This document shows positions 43,739 through 51,538 of a stretch of 64,000 nucleotides of DNA, one piece after another (positions within the stretch are counted from its first letter, which is position 1; every line of letters begins with the position of its first letter). The position numbers were made by a program, and so were the translations under genes. Under the pieces are notes generated by a model that was not told the DNA's origin, searched no databases, and was given only the letters and a program-made list of their open reading frames with translations. The stretch comes from Mesonia maritima (lineage in GTDB: Bacteria; Bacteroidota; Bacteroidia; Flavobacteriales; Flavobacteriaceae), in NCBI RefSeq assembly GCF_042433895.1, contig NZ_JBHLUA010000004.1, forward strand, positions 124,001-188,000, read 5' to 3'.

Positions 43739-43764
43739 GCCTTGTAATTTACAGGGCTTTTTTT
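43739..43764 (+). terminator. Intrinsic terminator after DUF5606
   Basis: GCCTTGTA-ATT-TACAGGGC (43739-43757, one G-U pair) followed by seven T residues. It ends the ruvX-def-DUF5606 transcript before mazG. Confidence 0.85.
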
Positions 43765-43766
43765 GT

Positions 43767-43863
43767 GCGTTACCACAAGGGTCGGGCTTTCGCTACTCGC
43801 TTTTTAAAATCTTGCTGTAGCAAAATTTTAAAAGAGCTCAAACACGCGCTCAATCCCTAACGC
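43767..43863. repeat. Interspersed repeat copy B (97 bp)
   Basis: Terminal inverted repeats GCGTTA / TAACGC. The left flank AAGGGTCGGGCTTTCGCTAC and the right flank CAATCCCTAACGC match copy A at 27541-27623. The centre (43802-43833) is a hairpin with a 15-base, one-mismatch stem, TTTTAAAATCTTGCT / AGCAAAATTTTAAAA, and a two-base apical sequence. It fills part of the 278-base space between DUF5606 and mazG; the rest (43864-43992) is AT-rich with no gene that I can see. Confidence 0.78.
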
Positions 43864-43992
43864 GGAAAACTTTTATTCAGATAAAATATATAGTCATGCT
43901 GAATTTTTTTCAGCATCTCATTCTACTATTTTAACAAAAACGCTAAAATATATTCTTCAGAAAACGTATTTTTAATCATCAAAAAAACACTT

Positions 43993-44766
43993 ATGAATTC
44001 GCGTCAAGAACAATTAAAAGCCTTCGATAGATTACTCACCACAATGGATGAACTCCGCGAAAAATGTCCCTGGGATCGTAAGCAAACCATGGAAACGCTC
44101 CGGCATTTAACCATCGAAGAAACTTACGAACTCGGCGATGCAATTCTCGACAACGATTTAGAAGAAATAAAAAAAGAATTGGGCGATGTGTTATTACACA
44201 TTGTTTTTTATTCAAAAATAGGAAGTGAAAAAAAAGCCTTCGATATTGCAGATGTAGCCAATTCCATTTGCGATAAACTTATCGACCGTCATCCGCATAT
44301 TTACGGCGATGTAAAAGTTGAAAATGAAGAAGAAGTCAAAAAGAATTGGGAAAATTTAAAGTTGAAAGAAGGCAAAAAAAGCGTATTAGAAGGCGTTCCG
44401 CGTTCGTTACCAGCTTTGGTGAAAGCCAGTAGAATTCAAGATAAAGTTGCCGGTGTTGGTTTCGATTGGGAAGAACCACACCAAGTTTTTGAAAAAGTAA
44501 AAGAAGAATTAGACGAATTACAACAAGAAATAAACCAACAAAACCAAGAAAAAATAGAAGCCGAATTTGGCGATGTACTTTTTTCTATGATAAATTACGC
44601 GCGTTTTTTAGGCGTAAACCCAGAAAATGCTTTGGAACGAACGAATAAAAAATTCATTTCACGTTTTCAATATTTAGAACAAAAATCTGCCGAAAAACAG
44701 AAAGCCTTAAAAGATATGACGCTTGAGGAAATGGATGTTTTTTGGGAAGAAGCGAAGAAAAGATAA
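43993..44766 (+). CDS. mazG: Nucleoside triphosphate pyrophosphohydrolase MazG
   Basis: The 257-residue protein has two MazG domains, about residues 15-115 (KCPWDRKQTMETLRHLTIEE, E-L-G-D pattern in IKKELGDVLLHIVFY) and 150-240 (FDWEEPHQVFEKVKEELDEL, AEFGDVLFSMINY). It hydrolyses nucleoside triphosphates to monophosphates and pyrophosphate and is linked to nucleotide-pool cleaning and stress (p)ppGpp control. This is the housekeeping two-domain form, not the toxin-linked one. A 16-base tandem repeat starts at its stop codon. Confidence 0.94.
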   Translation: MNSRQEQLKAFDRLLTTMDELREKCPWDRKQTMETLRHLTIEETYELGDAILDNDLEEIKKELGDVLLHIVFYSKIGSEKKAFDIADVANSICDKLIDRHPHIYGDVKVENEEEVKKNWENLKLKEGKKSVLEGVPRSLPALVKASRIQDKVAGVGFDWEEPHQVFEKVKEELDELQQEINQQNQEKIEAEFGDVLFSMINYARFLGVNPENALERTNKKFISRFQYLEQKSAEKQKALKDMTLEEMDVFWEEAKKR

Positions 44767-44811
44767 TTTGAAAACTTGATAATTTGAAAATGTTCTAATT
44801 TGAGAATTACA
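44764..44811. repeat. Three 16-base tandem repeats at the mazG stop
   Basis: TAATTTGAAAACTTGA, TAATTTGAAAATGTTC and TAATTTGAGAATTACA follow one another at an exact 16-base period; the first TAA is the mazG stop codon. The following 100 bases to 44917 hold two copies of AATTCAAAATT and no gene. Confidence 0.6.
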
Positions 44812-44917
44812 CGATCTAATAATTTAAAACATATTTACAGTAAAATTTTAACCTTTCCAGTCCATTTTACTAATCTTTTAAAACCTACTTTTTAATTCAA
44901 AATTAAAAATCCATAAT

Positions 44918-45577
44918 TCAAAATTTATTTTCGCTAACTGCTATTTTCTTTATCAATTCTCGGCTTACTTCGTGTTTTCCTTCAAACGGAATAATTTCAA
45001 GACGTTCTTTTCCGAATAATTCTTCAGCTCTAGAAGTTTCTTTTTTAATTCGTTCTTCGTTGAGGTATTCATCATTCGTTCCGTAGATTAATTTCACCTG
45101 TGTTTTTTCAACAAACGAAAAATCTTCAGCCACTAATTCTTTCGGAATTCCACCGGAATGAATGACTAACGTATTAATATTTAATTTTCTAGAAGCCATC
45201 CAACGCATTGCAACAGAAACGCCTTGTGAATAGCCTAACAAAATAATGCGTTTATCGTCACCAATTTTTTCCGCAGCTAAAACCGCATCTAAATAATTCA
45301 GTACATTTTTGGTTTCCTGCTGGGTATCTTCTTTTGTTAACCAACTTGCACCAACGTGCTTAAAATCTGATTTTTGGTAATATTTTGCTGGTGCTTGCGG
45401 AGCAATTATGTAATTTTCTTCTTTATCGAGTTGGGCAAAATAATGAATAAAATACCGACTTAAATAACCCAATCCGTGGCAACAAATCCAAACATTTTTG
45501 GTGTTTTCGGTGAGCTCATTTCTGGTAGAATAAGAATTTGTGGTTGTGTAAGAAACTTGCTTTTCTACGGAAGCCAT
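44918..45577 (-). CDS. Alpha/beta hydrolase (phospholipase/carboxylesterase-like)
   Basis: A 219-residue protein with the nucleophile elbow G-Y-S-Q-G in ILLGYSQGVSVAMRW, oxyanion-region HGLGYLSRYF, the acid in YGTNDEYL and the histidine in GKHEVSRE, a complete Ser-Asp-His triad layout. The type is the dienelactone-hydrolase/lysophospholipase (PF02230-like) family. No signal peptide is visible, so it is cytoplasmic. The substrate is unknown. It is divergent from the thioesterase-men operon. Confidence 0.85.
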   Translation of the reverse strand: MASVEKQVSYTTTNSYSTRNELTENTKNVWICCHGLGYLSRYFIHYFAQLDKEENYIIAPQAPAKYYQKSDFKHVGASWLTKEDTQQETKNVLNYLDAVLAAEKIGDDKRIILLGYSQGVSVAMRWMASRKLNINTLVIHSGGIPKELVAEDFSFVEKTQVKLIYGTNDEYLNEERIKKETSRAEELFGKERLEIIPFEGKHEVSRELIKKIAVSENKF

Positions 45578-45651
45578 ATAGTTCGGTTTTTGTATTTTTA
45601 CAATCGCCGACGAAGGTAAAATCTTGTGGCTAAAAAAGGAAATAAATTGTT

Positions 45652-46077
45652 ATGAAATATACAAAAGAAGAAATTTTAGCGGGTTGTGCTAACATGTGTA
45701 AAAACACCATGATGGAAACGCTCGAAATTGAATTTATAGATGTAGGCGATGATTTTTTAATCGCAAAAATGCCGGTAACACCAAAAGTTCATCAACCCGA
45801 TGGTGTTTTGCACGGCGGCGCGATGGTTGCGTTAGCCGAAAGCGTGGGAAGCGCGGCAAGTTTTATTTTTTTAGACGGCGAACATTTTTACATCCGTGGA
45901 ATTGAAATTTCTGCCAACCACGTAAAAAGTATTGCTAGCGGAGAAGTTTTTGCCAAAGCGGAATTTTTGCATAAAGGAAAAACCACCCAAGTTTGGGATA
46001 TTAAAATTCGTGATATCGACGAGAATTTAATTTCTGCCGTAAAATTAACCACTATCGCACTTCCTAAAAATAAATAG
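45652..46077 (+). CDS. menI: Hotdog thioesterase, probable 1,4-dihydroxy-2-naphthoyl-CoA hydrolase
   Basis: The 141-residue hotdog-fold (PaaI/4HBT) protein has VHQPDGVLHGGAMVALAESV, the usual substrate and catalytic segment, and GIEISANHVKSIASGEVFAKA. Such proteins hydrolyse acyl-CoA. The stop codon touches the ATG of menF with no gap, and menD follows, so its likely task is release of DHNA from DHNA-CoA in menaquinone synthesis. The assignment to MenI rests on this context; the sequence alone gives only a thioesterase. Confidence 0.78.
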   Translation: MKYTKEEILAGCANMCKNTMMETLEIEFIDVGDDFLIAKMPVTPKVHQPDGVLHGGAMVALAESVGSAASFIFLDGEHFYIRGIEISANHVKSIASGEVFAKAEFLHKGKTTQVWDIKIRDIDENLISAVKLTTIALPKNK

Positions 46078-47196
46078 ATGAACAGTTTAGATTTTTTCGA
46101 AAAAATACAAGCTCAGCTTCAAGAAAAGCTTCCGTTTGTTGCATATCGCCATCCTAATGAAACTGAAGTTTTAGCGCAATTACAAGAAAATTCAACTTTA
46201 GAATTTTTAGAAGACTTCACGCAAAAAGGATTTATTTTCGCCCCGTTCGATTCTTCAAAAAAAACAGTGTTTTTCGATAGCGCTTCCGCGGAAATAATTT
46301 CAACTGCAAGTTCAGCAATTGAAGTGGAAGAAAACACCGAAACAAAATCATTTCAATCTACTTTACAGGAAAAAACTTTCCATGAAAAATTAGTCAGTAA
46401 AGGAATTCAGAAGATAAAAACTTCAACATTAAAAAAAGTAGTACTTTCCAGAGCTGAACAAATTATAACCGCAACCAATTCAATCAATTATTTTAAGCGT
46501 TTATTGAAAAAATATCCGACAGCTTTTGTGTATGTATGGTATCATCCTAGCGTTGGTTTGTGGTTGGGCGCAACGCCCGAAACTTTATTAAAAACGGAAC
46601 AAAATAGTTTTAAAACCATGGCGTTGGCCGGAACAAAAGCTTTTGAAGGAAATTTAGATGTTGAATGGGGCGCGAAAGAGAAAGAAGAACAAGCGTTGGT
46701 AACCGAATCTATTCAAGCAGATTTAGAATCGGTTAATGGAATTGAAAAATTAATAATCGGCGAAACGCAAACACATCAAGCAGGGAATGTGTTGCATTTA
46801 AAAACACCGATTAGCGGAATTTTTCAGCAAGAATTTTTAGGAGAAATAGTTCAGAAATTACATCCAACACCGGCGGTTTGCGGTTTGCCAAAAGAAGAAG
46901 CAAAAAACTTTATAAAAGCCGAAGAAAATTACGATCGGAGTTTTTATACCGGTTATTTAGGCGAATTGAATAGAAAAGTTGAAAAAACACGAAATCCGCG
47001 ACGCAAAAACGTAGAAAATTCAGCGTATAATTTAGTTCAAAATCAAACTAATTTATATGTGAATTTACGCTGTATGCAAGTGTTAGAGAAAAAAGTAATC
47101 GTTTACGTTGGCGGCGGAATTACCGCAAGTTCTAACCCAACCGCAGAATGGGAAGAAACCGTAAAAAAAGCGGAAACGATGCAGAAAGTTTTGTGA
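46078..47196 (+). CDS. menF: Isochorismate synthase (menaquinone-specific)
   Basis: The 372-residue protein has the chorismate-binding enzyme fold: KVVLSRAEQI, TAFVYVWYHPSVGLWLGATPE, TMALAGTK, HLKTPISG, HPTPAVCGLPK and FYTGYLGELN. It converts chorismate to isochorismate, the first step of menaquinone synthesis. It is shorter than E. coli MenF (431 residues), lacking part of the N-terminus. The stop of the thioesterase gene abuts its ATG, and menD follows about 120 bases on. Homologues act in siderophore synthesis, but menD context favours MenF. Confidence 0.92.
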   Translation: MNSLDFFEKIQAQLQEKLPFVAYRHPNETEVLAQLQENSTLEFLEDFTQKGFIFAPFDSSKKTVFFDSASAEIISTASSAIEVEENTETKSFQSTLQEKTFHEKLVSKGIQKIKTSTLKKVVLSRAEQIITATNSINYFKRLLKKYPTAFVYVWYHPSVGLWLGATPETLLKTEQNSFKTMALAGTKAFEGNLDVEWGAKEKEEQALVTESIQADLESVNGIEKLIIGETQTHQAGNVLHLKTPISGIFQQEFLGEIVQKLHPTPAVCGLPKEEAKNFIKAEENYDRSFYTGYLGELNRKVEKTRNPRRKNVENSAYNLVQNQTNLYVNLRCMQVLEKKVIVYVGGGITASSNPTAEWEETVKKAETMQKVL

Positions 47197-47288
47197 GTTT
47201 TACATAGGAAATGAATTTAAAATTTTCATCAACAAAAATGTAAGATCAATTTTAAAATTGTTGCCTCTTGAAATTGAGTTTTAAACTG

Positions 47289-47296
47289 TATTTTTG
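47289..47296 (+). promoter_or_regulatory. Candidate promoter of menD (TTG-N18-TATTTTTG)
   Basis: TATTTTTG with TTG at 47268-47270 (18-base spacer). The box overlaps the GTG at 47296 that would otherwise begin a longer MenD, so it also supports the ATG at 47320 as the real start. Confidence 0.5.
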
Positions 47297-47319
47297 TGGA
47301 AGAAAATTCAACAGTTTTT

Positions 47320-49059
47320 ATGCAATATTCTAGCATTCCGCTTGCGCAAAGTATCACTTTATTATGTTTAACAAAAGAAATTAATCACGTAGTAATTTCT
47401 CCAGGTTCTCGAAATGCTCCCTTAACGATTAGTTTTTCAAATCATCCTGAAATTGAAGCTTATAGTATTGTAGACGAGCGTTCAGCAGCTTTTTTTGCGT
47501 TAGGATTGGCGCAACAATTGCAAAAACCGGTAGCACTTTGTTGTACTTCCGGAAGCGCTTTGTTGAATTATTATCCTGCAATTTCAGAAGCTTTTTATAG
47601 CGATATTCCGTTGGTGGTGATTTCTGCAGATCGACCGGTAGAGCGTATCGATATTGGCGATGGTCAAACTATTCGGCAAAAAAATGTGTTTGAAAATCAT
47701 ATTTTATATTCGGCAAATTTATATTCAGAATTGGTGCTAGATGCGTTTCCGCTAGATGAAAAATTGAAACAAAAACAATTTGAAGCGCAAAAACATAACG
47801 AGCGCGAAATAAATTTAGCTTTAAATACGGCGATTGAGCAAAATGGTCCGGTTCATATAAATGCTCCGTTTTACGAGCCTTTGTATAATTTAATTGAAAA
47901 ACCGACTGTTGCTCCGCTACAAATAGAACCGATTCGCGAAGCAAAAACTACTACCGAAAAGGCTTTACAATCGTATGCTGAAATTTGGAATAACGCGAAA
48001 AGAAAATTAGTTCTCGTCGGTGTAAATAAACCAAATTCTGTAGAACAAAAGTATTTAGATTTTTTAGCGGAAGATCCTTCAGTTTTAGTCATGACGGAAA
48101 CGACTTCAAATTTACATCACGAAAAGTTTATTACTCGAATCGATAAAATAATCGCACCGATAGAAAATTCTGAAAATAGGGAAGAGGAGTTTCAAAATTT
48201 GCAACCCGATATTTTATTGACGTTTGGCGGAATGATTATTTCAAAAAAGATAAAAGCATTTTTACGCAATTATCAGCCAAAACACCATTGGCATGTCGAT
48301 TCTAAAAAAGCATTAAATACGTTTTTCTGTTTGAATAAACATTTTGATGTAAATGCGAATGAATTTTTTAGCAATTTTTCTCCGTTGATAAAAACATCGA
48401 AAAGTGATTATCAAGAAAAATGGCTGGAAGTGAATGCGCAACGCGATATTCATCACGAAAAATATATGGAAGAAATTCCGTTTTGCGATTTAAAAGCTTT
48501 TCGTCATATTTTAGCTAAAATGCCCGAAAAGCAAGTTTTGCATTTGTCGAATAGCAGCATTGTGCGGTATGCGCAATTATTTAGATTACATCCGTCGTTA
48601 GAAGTTTATTGTAACCGCGGCACAAGTGGAATTGACGGCAGTTCATCAACGGCAGTTGGCGCATCGGTAAAAGCTAATTTACCGACGACTTTAATTACCG
48701 GCGATTTGAGTTTCTTTTACGATAGCAACGCGCTGTGGAATAATTATATTCCGAAATCGTTTAGAATTATCATTATCAATAATCAAGGTGGTGGAATTTT
48801 TAGAATTCTTCCGGGAGCAAAAGACGCGCAATATTTCAGTCAATATTTTGAAACCGTTCATAAACTCAACGCAAAACATTTAGCAGCGATGTATAATTTT
48901 GAATATCAAACTGCGGAAGATGAAGAAAGTTTAAAAACGAATTTAGAAGAATTTTATACCGAAAGCGAGCGCCCAAAGATTTTAGAAATTTTTACCCCAC
49001 GGGAAGAAAACGATACGTATTTAAAAAATTATTTTCGTTATATTTTGAATAAAGAATAA
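47320..49059 (+). CDS. menD: 2-succinyl-5-enolpyruvyl-6-hydroxy-3-cyclohexene-1-carboxylate synthase
   Basis: The 579-residue thiamine-diphosphate enzyme starts MQYSSIPLAQSITLLCLTKE and shows HVVISPGSRNAPLTIS, DERSAAFFALGLAQ (catalytic Glu), CCTSGSALLNYYPAISEAFY and, in the cofactor domain, TTLITGDLSFFYDSNALWNN (G-D-L-S-F...N motif). It joins 2-oxoglutarate to isochorismate in menaquinone synthesis. The in-frame GTG at 47296 is part of a promoter-like box, so I use the ATG. menC, menE, menA and menH are not in the window; menB is 4.4 kb on. Confidence 0.95.
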   Translation: MQYSSIPLAQSITLLCLTKEINHVVISPGSRNAPLTISFSNHPEIEAYSIVDERSAAFFALGLAQQLQKPVALCCTSGSALLNYYPAISEAFYSDIPLVVISADRPVERIDIGDGQTIRQKNVFENHILYSANLYSELVLDAFPLDEKLKQKQFEAQKHNEREINLALNTAIEQNGPVHINAPFYEPLYNLIEKPTVAPLQIEPIREAKTTTEKALQSYAEIWNNAKRKLVLVGVNKPNSVEQKYLDFLAEDPSVLVMTETTSNLHHEKFITRIDKIIAPIENSENREEEFQNLQPDILLTFGGMIISKKIKAFLRNYQPKHHWHVDSKKALNTFFCLNKHFDVNANEFFSNFSPLIKTSKSDYQEKWLEVNAQRDIHHEKYMEEIPFCDLKAFRHILAKMPEKQVLHLSNSSIVRYAQLFRLHPSLEVYCNRGTSGIDGSSSTAVGASVKANLPTTLITGDLSFFYDSNALWNNYIPKSFRIIIINNQGGGIFRILPGAKDAQYFSQYFETVHKLNAKHLAAMYNFEYQTAEDEESLKTNLEEFYTESERPKILEIFTPREENDTYLKNYFRYILNKE

Positions 49060-49176
49060 TTTTAAAATATTTAAGAGTCTTCCTTAAACTTTTGTTATTT
49101 CACTAATTCCTAACATTTTATCAGTATTTATTCAGTTAACTTAGAAGTGAATTAATTAACCGAATAAAATTTTATT

Positions 49177-49515
49177 ATGAGTACATTAGACGAATTAGTA
49201 GGAAAATATATTGCCGATGTAAAAGAAATGGAAGACAATCCCGATATTGATTTGCTTCGAAAAATAGCAGAAAGTATGGGACCTTCAATTCATAACAGAG
49301 ACGCTTCCTTAGTATCCTCTTCAGATAAAGAAGAATGGAAAACTATTCGTAAAAACTTCTTAATAGGAAAATTAGGATTAGAAGATTCTGATGAATTAAA
49401 CCAAGCAATTAACCAAGTGTTAGAAAAATACGGAAAATCTAACCGTAATAAATATAGAGTCGTAGTGTACTATTTATTAACTAAACACTACAATAAGGAG
49501 CAGTTGTTTAAATAG
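49177..49515 (+). CDS. DUF2853 family protein
   Basis: A 112-residue acidic helical protein: DELVGKYIADVKEMEDNPDI, SMGPSIHNRDASLVSSSDKE, then KNFLIGKLGLEDSDEL and YRVVVYYLLTKHY. It matches the small DUF2853 family, of which structures exist but no function is assigned to my knowledge. It lies 117 bases after menD and ends at a long hairpin (49544-49615). Its own promoter was not identified. Confidence 0.85.
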   Translation: MSTLDELVGKYIADVKEMEDNPDIDLLRKIAESMGPSIHNRDASLVSSSDKEEWKTIRKNFLIGKLGLEDSDELNQAINQVLEKYGKSNRNKYRVVVYYLLTKHYNKEQLFK

Positions 49516-49543
49516 TTTTTTGAAACTCAAGGGGCAACCGCTC

Positions 49544-49615
49544 AAGCTCGAGGAGAAAAAGAAATGATTGCAAATGATGTAATGACCGTAACGGATTTCT
49601 TTTCTTTTCGAGCTT
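49544..49615 (+). terminator. Long hairpin, probable terminator after DUF2853
   Basis: Left arm 49544-49564 (AAGCTCGAGGAGAAAAAGAAA) pairs with right arm 49596-49615 (TTTCTTTTCTTTTCGAGCTT) through about 20 base pairs with two G-U pairs and one bulge, with a loop of about 31 bases. A T run follows. The stem and loop are longer than those of ordinary terminators in this window. Confidence 0.7.
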
Positions 49616-49635
49616 TTTTATGCTTAAAAAGAACG

Positions 49636-49643
49636 TATCTTTG
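49636..49643 (+). promoter_or_regulatory. Candidate -7 box (TATCTTTG) for the CvfB-like gene
   Basis: TATCTTTGC, 17 bases before the ATG at 49661 and just downstream of the long hairpin. No clear -33 TTG. Confidence 0.45.
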
Positions 49644-49660
49644 CAGCTTAAATAGTTATT

Positions 49661-50503
49661 ATGCTTAGCATTGGAGAATACCATACCTTAGAAATAGATA
49701 GAGATACACCACCGGGTTTATTTTTAAAAGATGATAGTGGTGATAAAGAAAATGAAGTTTTATTACCCAATAAATATAAACCTGAAAATTTTGAAATTGG
49801 CGATAAACTTGAAGTTTTTGTTTATCTAGATCATGATGAACGTCCTGTTGCTACAACCTTAACGCCGTATGTTAAGTTAGATGAATTCGGTTTTTTAAAA
49901 TGTGTTGAAGTTTCAAATATTGGTGCTTTTTTAGATTGGGGTTTAGAAAAGCATTTGTTTGTTCCGTTTAAAGAACAAGCTTATAAAATGAAAGAAGGCG
50001 AGTGGTATCTTATTTTTTGTTATTTAGATGAAGATAGTCAGCGTTTAGTGGCTTCCAGTAAAGTAAATCATTTTCTTACCAATGCAGAATTAACCGTAGA
50101 ACCTTATGAAAAAGTAGATTTAATTGTGACCAACAAAACCGATATTGGGTTCAATTTAATTGTAAATGAGTTACATCAAGGTTTAGTTTATCATGACGAT
50201 GTTTTTCAAGATTTAAAAACCGGTGATAAATTAAAAGGTTGGGTGAAGAAAACCAGAACCGACAATAAAATTGATATTACACTTCAGCGTCCCGGTTATA
50301 GAAGTATAGAGCCAAATGCCGATGCAATTATGAACGAATTGCAAATGCAAGATGGGTTTTTACCACTAACCGATAAATCTTCTCCAGAAGAAATTAAGCA
50401 AAAACTTGAAATGAGTAAAAAAAGCTTTAAAAAAGCTATTGGAACACTTTATAAAAAACGTCATATTACAATTGAAGAAGACGGAATTTATCTTGTAAAA
50501 TAA
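49661..50503 (+). CDS. S1-domain RNA-binding protein, CvfB-like
   Basis: The 280-residue protein has consecutive S1-like OB domains: residues 1-62 (YHTLEIDRDTPPGLFLKDD), 65-130 (LDEFGFLKCVEVSNIGAFLDWGLEKHLFVPF, core FLDWGLEKHLFVPF) and about 140-215 (VEPYEKVDLIVTNKTDIGFN), and a C-terminal winged-helix region (KSFKKAIGTLYKKRHI). This is the CvfB/YitL architecture, involved in RNA binding and virulence regulation in other bacteria. The last 16 bases overlap the convergent small secreted protein gene. Confidence 0.88.
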   Translation: MLSIGEYHTLEIDRDTPPGLFLKDDSGDKENEVLLPNKYKPENFEIGDKLEVFVYLDHDERPVATTLTPYVKLDEFGFLKCVEVSNIGAFLDWGLEKHLFVPFKEQAYKMKEGEWYLIFCYLDEDSQRLVASSKVNHFLTNAELTVEPYEKVDLIVTNKTDIGFNLIVNELHQGLVYHDDVFQDLKTGDKLKGWVKKTRTDNKIDITLQRPGYRSIEPNADAIMNELQMQDGFLPLTDKSSPEEIKQKLEMSKKSFKKAIGTLYKKRHITIEEDGIYLVK

Positions 50504-51018
50504 AAACCAGAACCAGAATTTGATCTTCTGCGGTAGTAATATGGTGAATTATAGCTTCTATAAAATGGATTTATAAAAGGTTGCCTATTGTCTTCGTAAA
50601 CTTCATTTTTAATTCCGCCGTCGGGAGTTTGTCTTCCGTAGAAATTTAAATCGTTATTTGTTCGGTTATTAAAATTGGTCTGATCGAAATATACATGCGT
50701 ATTCGATTGAATTTGATTAAGTTGTCGCTGCGGAAAATCCATTTGTACAATTCCTTGTTTCTTCTGAAGTTCTCGCGCTTGCGCAATCGCTTGCATATCT
50801 AACTCTCTTGTTTCTGGCGTCGCATAAATATTTACTATCGGAAGGATAAAATTTCCCGTTTCCGGCGCAAAAGTTATAGGAGAAAGACTCGGGTTAGAAC
50901 GCATAAAAAACGAACGATCTATCGAGCGTTGCAAACTTTCAAAATTATAATTAGGAAACTCTTGAGCTGAAACCCAAGTAGAACTGATGAGTAAAAATAA
51001 TAAAACAATTTTTTTCAT
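50488..51018 (-). CDS. Small secreted protein of unknown function
   Basis: A 176-residue protein with signal peptide MKKIVLLFLLISSTWVSAQE. The mature part is rich in Asn, Gln, Pro, Arg and Tyr (for example FNNRTNNDLNFYGRQTPDGG, and a C-terminus NPFYRSYNSPYYYRRRSNSG), without a domain I recognise. The frame extends five codons upstream to a GTG, but the ATG at 51018 begins the canonical signal peptide. It probably pairs in expression with the next small secreted protein gene, 63 bases upstream. Confidence 0.7.
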   Translation of the reverse strand: MKKIVLLFLLISSTWVSAQEFPNYNFESLQRSIDRSFFMRSNPSLSPITFAPETGNFILPIVNIYATPETRELDMQAIAQARELQKKQGIVQMDFPQRQLNQIQSNTHVYFDQTNFNNRTNNDLNFYGRQTPDGGIKNEVYEDNRQPFINPFYRSYNSPYYYRRRSNSGSGFYFTR

Positions 51019-51081
51019 AAACTTTCTTTCCACTTCAAAAATATCAAATATTATGCTAGAAAAGAGAAAGAAAGAGAAATA

Positions 51082-51492
51082 TTAAAATAATCCTAGTGTA
51101 GTTTCAATTCCTAAAGGTGATTTTAAATCAATTTCAAAAAGAGAAATAGGCGGGCAAGAAATATATTTGGTAGTTAAATTCTGTCCCACATAATTGCTAT
51201 TCGGATTTAACATGCGCTGAATTTTAGCTTCGTTAAAATAATAATCAACAGCGAAATGATAATCGAAATACTTTTTTCTATTGATTTCTTTTCCGTTAAA
51301 AGAAAAATTATAATCAGTATTGAATTGATTTTCTTCAGTCAAACTCAAAAGGTCAGAAGTTTTTAACACATCAAAATTTGTCTTTTCGTACTTGCTTTCA
51401 CACCATTGAAAAGAAAGATCTTCTTCGGTTGAATTTTGACCAAAAGATGAAACGAAATAAAGTATAAAAAAAAGAGCAATAAAATTTTTCAT
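51082..51492 (-). CDS. Small secreted protein of unknown function
   Basis: A 136-residue protein with a signal peptide (MKNFIALFFILYFVSSFGQN, cleavage near residue 19). The remainder is acidic to neutral (EEDLSFQWCESKYEKTNFDV, YFDYHFAVDYYFNEAKIQRM) and has no recognised domain; the two cysteines (WCE, SCPP) could form a disulfide. It lies between asnB's terminator and the other small secreted gene, on the same strand. Confidence 0.68.
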   Translation of the reverse strand: MKNFIALFFILYFVSSFGQNSTEEDLSFQWCESKYEKTNFDVLKTSDLLSLTEENQFNTDYNFSFNGKEINRKKYFDYHFAVDYYFNEAKIQRMLNPNSNYVGQNLTTKYISCPPISLFEIDLKSPLGIETTLGLF

Positions 51493-51505
51493 ACTTAAAG
51501 ATAAG

Positions 51506-51538
51506 AAAAAACAGTTGAAGAATTAATCTTCAACTGTT
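51506..51538 (-). terminator. Intrinsic terminator of asnB that contains the stop codon
   Basis: On the minus strand AACAGTTGAAG-ATTAATT-CTTCAACTGTT forms a perfect 11-base stem followed by a T run. The left arm encodes the last residues of AsnB, and the TAA stop (51523-51525) is in the loop. Confidence 0.88.

Noticed and set aside
43767..43863. The GCGTTA...TAACGC element as an integron attC site
   Set aside because: The ends resemble attC core sites, but they do not fit the full GTTRRRY/RYYYAAC pattern, there is no integron integrase, and the flanking genes are housekeeping genes in normal order.
43993..44766. mazG as part of a MazEF-type toxin system
   Set aside because: No mazE or mazF is adjacent; the protein is the two-domain housekeeping pyrophosphohydrolase.
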